Both the position numbers and the translations under genes were made by a program. From JAEUOS01 sp964470865 (lineage in GTDB: Bacteria > Pseudomonadota > Gammaproteobacteria > Burkholderiales > JAEUOS01): a stretch of DNA of 6,736 nucleotides. The stretch lies in the NCBI GenBank assembly GCA_964470865.1, contig CAYYFR010000276.1, forward strand, positions 1 to 6,736. The letters run 5' to 3'. Of this stretch, positions 1 to 4,558 are shown one piece after another; position 1 is the stretch's first letter; the number at the start of each line of letters is the position of its first letter. The notes beneath the pieces were generated by a model, which was not told where the DNA came from, ran no database searches, and saw nothing but the letters and a program-made list of their open reading frames with translations.

Positions 1-1076
1 CCCACCCCCCCGTTCTCGAAAAGCGGCTGATCTTCGATGAAAAAGGGAATTCTGCTTGTCGTTGCGATGCCTGCGTTGGCGGTGAACGTAATGTCGTCGT
101 AATCGGTCTTGCCGTAAATCTGGGTGATCTTCTCGTTCGCAACGGCGCTGCCGGGCGCGCCACCGAACAGCGCGGTCATTCCCGTGGTGGCCCAGGTCGA
201 CTTGATGTCGGCCAGTACGCCTTGGTTGGGATTGCCGACCGGGCCCATGTACCTGTCGTTTATCGAATAGTCGTAGACGCTCGGGTTGAAAAGCGTGCTT
301 CCTGGCGCATAGGCATAGGGGGCGCCGCCAGTAGTTGTGCGAGCGCCTGAACGCAACACCAGGTTGGCGGCGTTCATTTTGTTGTAGATGCCGTCCAGGT
401 ACATTTTTGGCATGACACCGGTGGGCAAACCGCCCCGACCCGGCGCGTTGAAAATGGTTGCCTGGCCAAACGCGATATCCTGGTCGCCAGCGTGGGCCTC
501 GGTAAATACTCCGGCAAGGTGCCCGCCAAGACTGTAGCCAGTGACATTGAGCGCAGCAGCGTTCGGCAGTAGCGCTGACGTTACGCCATTCGCATCTGCG
601 CGCAGGCCGCGCAGTTGACGAAACCAGGCTTCCGCATCCGCCAATTGCGCGATGGCAAACCCGTGGGCGCCAATTTCGAGGCTGGCCCCTAAGCCGTCTC
701 TTGTCCAGTCGCCACCTTTGTTGTCCTCAGCGAATTCCGTGGAGCGAAACGAGAGCGTGTACGTTCCCGTTACGCGATCCTTGAACAGGGTTCCCGAAAA
801 GCCGCTGGCCGTGTCCGCCTGATGCGCGATGATCTCGTACTTCGTAGTGAAGTCGGTGATCTGTTGATTGGTCATGCGGGTCTTGCCGCGGAGCTCGCTG
901 TCAGTCGCTATGTTTTGCGGATTTTGCGGATTGTTGCTGCCAAGGCGGAGGACAATGGCTAGCGACAACTCCTGTCCTGGTACAGGTTGTCCTGCGAGAT
1001 TCAAATCCAGGAAGGATTCTGCGGCAATCTGTTGGAGGGAGTAGTCATAAATCTGTTGCGCGCTGAGTGTTGTCAT
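1..1076 (-). CDS. Lipase/esterase-like alpha/beta-hydrolase, probable T1SS (RTX) cargo, C-terminus cut off by left window edge
   Basis: The frame is open from ATG at 1076 to the left edge, giving 358 complete codons and no stop. It starts MTTLSAQQIYDYSLQ and has no Sec signal peptide. Residues 94-115 (SGTLFKDRVTGTYTLSFRST) resemble the strand-rich N-terminal part of large bacterial RTX lipase-like proteins. Residues 180-185 are GYSLGG, the classical G-x-S-x-G nucleophile elbow with Ser182 as the predicted nucleophile, followed by HLAGVF. The segment near 343-352 (IPFFIEDQPL) also recalls that family. The catalytic His, and probably the acid, cannot be placed and may lie further left. Absence of a leader peptide plus the nearby T1SS genes suggests export by type I secretion with RTX repeats and a C-terminal signal outside the window; this is inference. 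The ATG is 7 nt after the lipoprotein stop, with only a short AGG (1085-1083) as ribosome site, so translational coupling is likely. Hydrolase fold is fairly sure; substrate is unknown. Confidence 0.85.
   Translation of the reverse strand, partial: MTTLSAQQIYDYSLQQIAAESFLDLNLAGQPVPGQELSLAIVLRLGSNNPQNPQNIATDSELRGKTRMTNQQITDFTTKYEIIAHQADTASGFSGTLFKDRVTGTYTLSFRSTEFAEDNKGGDWTRDGLGASLEIGAHGFAIAQLADAEAWFRQLRGLRADANGVTSALLPNAAALNVTGYSLGGHLAGVFTEAHAGDQDIAFGQATIFNAPGRGGLPTGVMPKMYLDGIYNKMNAANLVLRSGARTTTGGAPYAYAPGSTLFNPSVYDYSINDRYMGPVGNPNQGVLADIKSTWATTGMTALFGGAPGSAVANEKITQIYGKTDYDDITFTANAGIATTSRIPFFIEDQPLFENGGV
913..930. repeat. Perfect tandem duplication of 9 bp inside the hydrolase gene
   Basis: Plus-strand TTTTGCGGA occurs twice head to tail (913-921 and 922-930). 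On the coding strand this yields an NNPQNPQN stretch around residues 48-55 of the hydrolase. The unit is a multiple of three, so it keeps frame. It is probably a local slippage product in a loop. Confidence 0.8.
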
Positions 1077-1082
1077 GGCGTG

Positions 1083-1085
1083 CCT
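1083..1085 (-). promoter_or_regulatory. Minimal ribosome site of the hydrolase gene, overlapping the lipoprotein stop codon
   Basis: The coding strand reads GAATAGGCACGCCATG. The only Shine-Dalgarno-like bases, AGG, share two bases with the TAG stop of the lipoprotein and sit 6 nt before the hydrolase ATG. A site this weak and overlapped suggests that ribosomes finishing the lipoprotein re-initiate on the hydrolase. Confidence 0.45.
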
Positions 1086-2034
1086 ATTCTGAGATTGCGG
1101 GGATTAGTACCGATTCGATAAACACTCTGGGAGCTAAGCTCGGCATCTTCTGTGGGCACGTATGTGCATCGGCATACCGAGGAGCTTGTCGCAGAATATT
1201 TGAATCTTGAAAAAATTGGAAAAAAGTCCTTCGAAAAGCCAATACTTGCTTCGTTTGTATTTCGAAGACAACAATTTCCCTGCCCTCGACAGCGTGCTCA
1301 TGGAACTCAGGCCTGCGCTTTACCCCTCGCCACACCACCCCATAGTCACCCCTGGGATTCGAGACTTCGCTCACTGCGTACTCGATATTTTTGGTGGTGA
1401 CGGAATCGAGCTTTTGCGTTTTTGCACCGCTCACGCCAAGTCGCTCGACTACGCGATAACGCAGTCCTTGATCAGACGCATTCCGCGAGAAAACTCTGTA
1501 AGCAACGTAGCTGTATTTCCCGATCGGATGCTTGACGAAGTAGTCTTCGGGTTCGGTGTAGTCGATCTCACCGGGTTCACTCGTGTAATAGGTGACGCGC
1601 GCATAGCCCATTGGAAATGTTCTGGAGGGTCTTTCAAAGCGAATTCCTTCAACTCCTTTCACCGTGCGAAACACCCATTCCCCGGCCTCATCATTACAAA
1701 GCGTCCTGAAGTACTCCTCACTTGACATCCCCGCTTTGTAAACATTCTTCGGCTTGTCGTGCGGCGACGGGAGCTTGATGGAATGAGCGAACGCCGATTC
1801 CGGTGTGTCGCCAATCTCCCACGGCTTTAGGGCGAACATCAGGCAAGAGGTTTCGAATTGACGCGGTTTGTTCGGCCCGAATGGCGGCGTACCGTCGGCA
1901 CGGCATTGTTCTTCGAGTTGCTTGCGCACTCGATCCAATTGCCGGCCCAGCGGCTCACCGGTGAATAGACCGGTGCTGGCACATGCCGCGAGCGCCATCG
2001 CAAGAAGCGGTACAAGGGTTATCAGCCGTTTCAT
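1084..2034 (-). CDS. Putative outer-membrane lipoprotein of unknown function
   Basis: A 316-residue protein starting MKRLITLVPLLAMALAAC. The two basic residues, hydrophobic core and L-A-A-C lipobox form a clear type II signal peptide with lipidated Cys18. The next residue is Ala, so Lol sorting to the outer membrane is expected. I chose the ATG at 2034 rather than the in-frame ATG at 2118, because only 2034 puts the signal peptide at the N-terminus and has a good AGGGA site 6 nt upstream. The mature part has four more cysteines (44, 64, 113, 293), possibly two disulfides, is rich in aromatic and charged residues, and has no transmembrane segment or domain I recognise. It ends 7 nt before the hydrolase ATG, so the two probably form one translational unit. 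A role as chaperone, anchor or inhibitor of that hydrolase is inference from position only. Its 3' end is AT-rich compared with the transporter genes. Confidence 0.85.
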   Translation of the reverse strand: MKRLITLVPLLAMALAACASTGLFTGEPLGRQLDRVRKQLEEQCRADGTPPFGPNKPRQFETSCLMFALKPWEIGDTPESAFAHSIKLPSPHDKPKNVYKAGMSSEEYFRTLCNDEAGEWVFRTVKGVEGIRFERPSRTFPMGYARVTYYTSEPGEIDYTEPEDYFVKHPIGKYSYVAYRVFSRNASDQGLRYRVVERLGVSGAKTQKLDSVTTKNIEYAVSEVSNPRGDYGVVWRGVKRRPEFHEHAVEGREIVVFEIQTKQVLAFRRTFFQFFQDSNILRQAPRYADAHTCPQKMPSLAPRVFIESVLIPAISE

Positions 2035-2171
2035 GTTTCTTCCCTGCCGTTGTTGGCTGCGCGTGCATCGTGGCAATTCCCCGATGGCTTTGGGCCACTT
2101 GATTTCACGGTCAGCCACGGATTGGATTGGCTTCTTTCAGACAAAGAGGCCGGTCGGATGATGGTTTTCAT
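2031..2171 (-). CDS. Possible 46-codon leader ORF ending on the lipoprotein start codon (tentative)
   Basis: A frame begins at ATG 2171 (MKTIIRPASLSERSQ) and ends at TGA 2033-2031. That stop overlaps the lipoprotein ATG as ATGA. An AGGG lies about 8 nt upstream of its ATG. The encoded peptide has no signal sequence, no hydrophobic segment and no family resemblance I know. The frame extends further upstream to an ATG at 2231. It could be a translation-coupling leader or simple chance. I see no codon pattern that proves it is a gene. Confidence 0.15.
   Translation of the reverse strand: MKTIIRPASLSERSQSNPWLTVKSSGPKPSGNCHDARAANNGREET
2041..2045 (-). promoter_or_regulatory. Ribosome binding site of the lipoprotein gene
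   Basis: AGGGA lies 6 nt before the ATG at 2034 on the minus strand (AGGGAAGAAACATG). It decides the start codon in favour of 2034 over the upstream in-frame ATG at 2118. Confidence 0.7.
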
Positions 2172-2230
2172 TGAAGAGACCCTGGGGTGGATGGCTTGAA
2201 TGCACGGCTTGTCTCGGCCGCGGTTTCGCA

Positions 2231-2259
2231 ATTAGATGCGCTTCGCTCGCGTGTGGCAG
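2231..2259 (-). promoter_or_regulatory. Weak sigma70-type promoter candidate for the lipoprotein-hydrolase pair
   Basis: On the minus strand CTGCCA (2259-2254) and TCTAAT (2236-2231) are separated by exactly 17 bp. They match TTGACA and TATAAT at 4 and 5 of 6 positions. Transcription would start near 2224 and leave a leader of about 190 nt. Such matches arise by chance in a 250-bp stretch, so this is only a candidate. Confidence 0.22.
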
Positions 2260-2287
2260 GTGAGTTGAGGCGCCTGCGCAATCTCTA

Positions 2288-2959
2288 TCACTGGATCGAT
2301 ACGCGTGGTGACGCGCGTTGGTTCTTGCGTCTCGATGACGATGCAAGCGCGATCAGACCCACCGCGAGGAGCGCGATGCCGCCAGGCTCAGGTATGGCAA
2401 GCGGTGCTTGGCGCACTAGAAACACACCGACCTCAAGACCGGCAGGCCAGCCGACGCTGGTGTTTCTGACAAACGGACTCGGCTGGCAGGCCAACACACT
2501 GATGCAGGCATAGGTATGCAGGTCGAAGCCAAAGCCGGGGGGATTCGTGAGGTCGTCAATCCAGCCTAGCGACGCGTCCGCGAAGGTATAGCCAAGGTAG
2601 GCGCTAAAGTTTGTTGCGTTCGCCGCTGAAATGTTGAGCGGGGTCGGTTGGCCGGGTGCATTGGCGTAACTGAAACCGAATGCCTCAAATAGCTGCGCGA
2701 CTTCGGCCCCGGTGGCCCAGGTGAAGCCGCTCGCGCCAAAGTTTGCAAGCGCGTTGGCGACGGTGCTGCCTTGCGTCACCGTGAGGTCGAGGAATTGCAG
2801 TGTTTGGCCGCCGTCCTGAATCACGGTCAGGTCGTTGGCGATGTTGAGCGTGGCGTTACCGACCAGCACTGGCACGGCGATGCTCGGGCCAGACAGGGTT
2901 GCGCCAGCGAAGATCGCGGCGACTGAGAGGCAACGCTTCAGGGTGTTTGCGGGTTTCAT
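2288..2959 (-). CDS. PEP-CTERM sorting-domain protein (predicted exosortase substrate)
   Basis: A 223-residue exported protein. Residues 1-28 are a Sec signal peptide (basic MKPANTLKR, hydrophobic core, likely cleavage SIA|VPV). Residues 56-90 (FLDLTVTQGSTVANAL, then GFTWATGAEVAQLF) follow a pattern I know from many PEP-CTERM proteins. Two cysteines at 152 and 158 could pair. The C-terminus is a textbook PEP-CTERM signal: IPEP at 189-192, a hydrophobic helix about 194-206, then SSSRRK at 207-212. Eleven further residues follow the arginines, longer than usual. In this family the signal is recognised by an EpsH-type exosortase and the protein ends up at the surface or in exopolysaccharide; no exosortase is in the window. 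The start at 2959 has an AGGAG site 6 nt upstream. The gene lies 73 bp after the HlyD-type gene with no terminator seen between, so co-transcription is plausible. Molecular function is unknown. Confidence 0.9.
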   Translation of the reverse strand: MKPANTLKRCLSVAAIFAGATLSGPSIAVPVLVGNATLNIANDLTVIQDGGQTLQFLDLTVTQGSTVANALANFGASGFTWATGAEVAQLFEAFGFSYANAPGQPTPLNISAANATNFSAYLGYTFADASLGWIDDLTNPPGFGFDLHTYACISVLACQPSPFVRNTSVGWPAGLEVGVFLVRQAPLAIPEPGGIALLAVGLIALASSSRRKNQRASPRVSIQ

Positions 2960-2965
2960 GCTTTG

Positions 2966-2970
2966 CTCCT
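2966..2970 (-). promoter_or_regulatory. Ribosome binding site of the PEP-CTERM gene
   Basis: A consensus AGGAG lies 6 nt before the ATG at 2959 (AGGAGCAAAGCATG). It is the strongest ribosome site in the window, suggesting this product is translated independently and well. Confidence 0.8.
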
Positions 2971-3032
2971 TGAGGTGGTTCGTGCGTTTGACATGGTGAA
3001 AATGGTGGCTGGGGTTTGGTTCTGGGCGCCGG

Positions 3033-4499
3033 CTACCGCTCGCGCAGGCTTTCAGTCGTGGTTTTGCGCAATGGGTCGAGAAAGTAGCTGATCAGCCTGC
3101 GCTGCCCGGTGGCGATTTCGGCGGTGACCGCCATGCCGGGGGTCAAGTTGACTTCGCGCGCATCCACCTTGAGCCAGGCGCGATCCAGCTTCACGCGCGC
3201 CTGAAACACCGGGCCTTTCTTTTCGTCATTCACCGCGTCGTTCGAGACGAAGCTAACCGTGCCGGTCAGGGTGCCGTAGCGGGTGAAGGGGAAGGTCTCT
3301 ACTTTCACTTCGACTTTTTGGCCGACTCTCACAAAGCCCACGTCCTTGTTTTCGAGCACGGTCTCGACTTCGGCTGAATAGTCGCTTGGCGCGATCACCA
3401 TCAGGGCCTGGGCCGGGGTGACTACGCCGCCTATGGTGTGGATGGCCAGTTGCTGCACGGTGCCGTCTACCGGGCTTGCGAGTAGCTGCTGCTTTTCGCG
3501 GGTTTGGGCTTTGATGAGTTCTTGTTCGAGTTGCGCGGCTTTTTTGTCGGCTTCGGTTTTGCTGCCTACGGCCATGCGTTCGAATTCGGCGATTTGGCTG
3601 TGGCGGCGGGTGCGGGTTTCTTCTATCGCGGCCATGAGTTCCTTGACGCGGGCTTCCTGGTAGGCGTGGTCGCGCTCTTGTTCGATGCTGGTCTGGTGTT
3701 TTTCCAGGTAGCCGTGTTGCGACATGAAGTTTTGCCTGACCAGGTCTTTATAGTCTTCGGCGCGGCGTTTGGCTATGGGGGCGGTTTGGGAGAATTTGGC
3801 GGCTAGTTCTCCGGCGCTGGCTAGTTCGGCTTGGCGTTTGGTGATTTCGGCGTCCAGACTTGCCAGGCGGGCGCGGTGTTCCTGGTATTGGGTTTGCAGG
3901 GTGCGTTGTTCGTTGGCTATGCGTACCTGGGTGGCTGGGCTTTCTGCCCTACCTTCTTCTCTCCAGCGGGGCGAGGGCGCCGAGAGAGTGGCGCGTGCTT
4001 GGGTGCCTTGCGCTGCCTGGGCCAGGGCGTCGTAGCGGGCGGATTCGAGGCGGGCGGCGCTTAGGCCGTCGCGCAGGCGTTCGGTTTCGGCGGCTGTGGC
4101 GGTGGCGGCGGCTTCGAGTTCCATCAACACATCGCCGGCCTTGACTTGTTGGCCGTCTTTGACCAACAGGCGTTTGACTACGGCGGTTTCGGCGGGTTGG
4201 ATCACTTTGGCACGGTCGGCCGCGATGATCTTGCCGGGAGCGATGGCGACCATGTCGATCATGCCGAGGCTGGCCCAGGCGATGGCCAGGAGGAAGGCTG
4301 TGACGATGCTTGCGATGATGGCGCGCGGCAGGGCCGGGGCCGGGGTTTCGATGATCTCCAACGCCGCCGGGAGGAACTGGCGCTCCAGCGGGGTGCGTTG
4401 CTGCGGGGTGAGGCTGGCGCGCGCGCTCCAGGCCGCCTTGAATACGCGGGCGTAGCGGCTGAGGATGTCGCCTGCCGCCAGGATGGCTGGTGTGCTCAT
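3033..4499 (-). CDS. HlyD-family T1SS membrane fusion protein (periplasmic adaptor)
   Basis: A 488-residue protein that would link the inner-membrane ABC transporter to a TolC-like outer-membrane channel. From the N-terminus it has a cytoplasmic segment with the family-typical FLPAALEIIETP (42-53), one transmembrane helix (about 59-80), a first lipoyl/barrel-sandwich half (about 98-128, VIQPAETAVVKRLLVKDGQQ), a long Ala/Glu/Gln/Lys-rich coiled-coil region (about 130-340), the second lipoyl half (LLASPVDGTVQQLAIHTIGG, 339-358), a beta-barrel domain, and the family C-terminal signature GMAVTAEIATGQRRLISYFL (455-474). Length is normal for the family. I chose ATG 4499 over the upstream in-frame ATG at 4580: the latter would overlap the transporter and add 27 residues unlike the family. 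The ribosome site is weak (AGGG 10 nt upstream), and a mini-ORF from the transporter stop ends on this start, suggesting coupling. Residues 173-188 look like an inserted repeat within the coiled coil. Confidence 0.95.
   Translation of the reverse strand: MSTPAILAAGDILSRYARVFKAAWSARASLTPQQRTPLERQFLPAALEIIETPAPALPRAIIASIVTAFLLAIAWASLGMIDMVAIAPGKIIAADRAKVIQPAETAVVKRLLVKDGQQVKAGDVLMELEAAATATAAETERLRDGLSAARLESARYDALAQAAQGTQARATLSAPSPRWREEGRAESPATQVRIANEQRTLQTQYQEHRARLASLDAEITKRQAELASAGELAAKFSQTAPIAKRRAEDYKDLVRQNFMSQHGYLEKHQTSIEQERDHAYQEARVKELMAAIEETRTRRHSQIAEFERMAVGSKTEADKKAAQLEQELIKAQTREKQQLLASPVDGTVQQLAIHTIGGVVTPAQALMVIAPSDYSAEVETVLENKDVGFVRVGQKVEVKVETFPFTRYGTLTGTVSFVSNDAVNDEKKGPVFQARVKLDRAWLKVDAREVNLTPGMAVTAEIATGQRRLISYFLDPLRKTTTESLRER
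3936..3986. repeat. Imperfect palindromic segment embedded in the coiled coil of the HlyD-type protein
   Basis: The coding strand here encodes SAPSPRWREEGRAESP (residues 173-188), a Pro/Arg/Trp-containing stretch between heptad-like Ala/Gln/Glu-rich sequence. The DNA is an imperfect inverted repeat. The left arm (3940-3953, plus strand CTTTCTGCCCTACC) resembles the reverse complement of the right arm (3970-3986, CTCTCGGCGCCCTCGCC), sharing CTYTC and GCCCT blocks around a C/T-rich centre. From memory, peptides of the form SPRW-x-EGR are typical translations of short interspersed palindromes in proteobacterial genomes. This is probably an in-frame remnant of one, but I could not compare other genomic copies. 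Confidence 0.5.
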
Positions 4500-4558
4500 G
4501 GCTGCTTCGCCCTGATCTTGCGCGCCGGGCCCGGGCTTGCGGTTCGATCGGTATTCAT
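4496..4558 (-). CDS. 20-codon mini-ORF bridging the ABC transporter and HlyD-type genes by ATGA overlaps at both ends (tentative)
   Basis: The transporter stop TGA (4557-4555) overlaps an ATG at 4558-4556 as ATGA. This opens a 20-codon frame, MNTDRTASPGPARKIRAKQP. Its own TGA (4498-4496) overlaps the ATG of the HlyD-type gene (4499-4497), again as ATGA. A ribosome leaving the transporter could re-initiate here and then again on the adaptor gene, which has only a weak ribosome site of its own. The peptide is basic, with no recognisable domain. Whether it is made is unknown; its value may be purely as a coupling device. Confidence 0.3.
   Translation of the reverse strand: MNTDRTASPGPARKIRAKQP

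Larger units (their letters stand above)
2035..2287. other. 253-bp spacer between the PEP-CTERM gene and the lipoprotein gene
   Basis: This is the only sizeable gap in the window and the only place an internal promoter for the lipoprotein-hydrolase pair is likely. It holds a weak promoter candidate (2259-2231). It also holds a 46-codon minus-strand frame from ATG at 2171 whose TGA (2033-2031) overlaps the lipoprotein ATG. No GC stem followed by a T run was found after the PEP-CTERM stop; the best stem is a 5-bp GCAGG/CCTGC pair near 2256-2276 without a U tract. Read-through from upstream therefore remains possible. Confidence 0.6.

Noticed and set aside
1207..1725. Plus-strand open frame of 172 codons
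   Set aside because: It lies antisense to the lipoprotein gene, which has a signal peptide, lipobox and ribosome site. The plus-strand translation shows no domain, signal or good ribosome site.
2035..2118. Upstream ATG at 2118 as start of the lipoprotein
   Set aside because: It would bury the signal peptide 28 residues inside the protein. ATG 2034 has AGGGA at the right distance.
2250..2290. Possible rho-independent terminator after the PEP-CTERM gene
   Set aside because: Only a 5-bp GCAGG/CCTGC stem with a long loop could be drawn, and no T run follows on the minus strand.
4525..4534. Perfect 10-bp palindrome CCGGGCCCGG between transporter and adaptor genes
   Set aside because: It is short, made only of G and C in GC-rich DNA, and has no second copy or T tract. 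Chance occurrence is likely.
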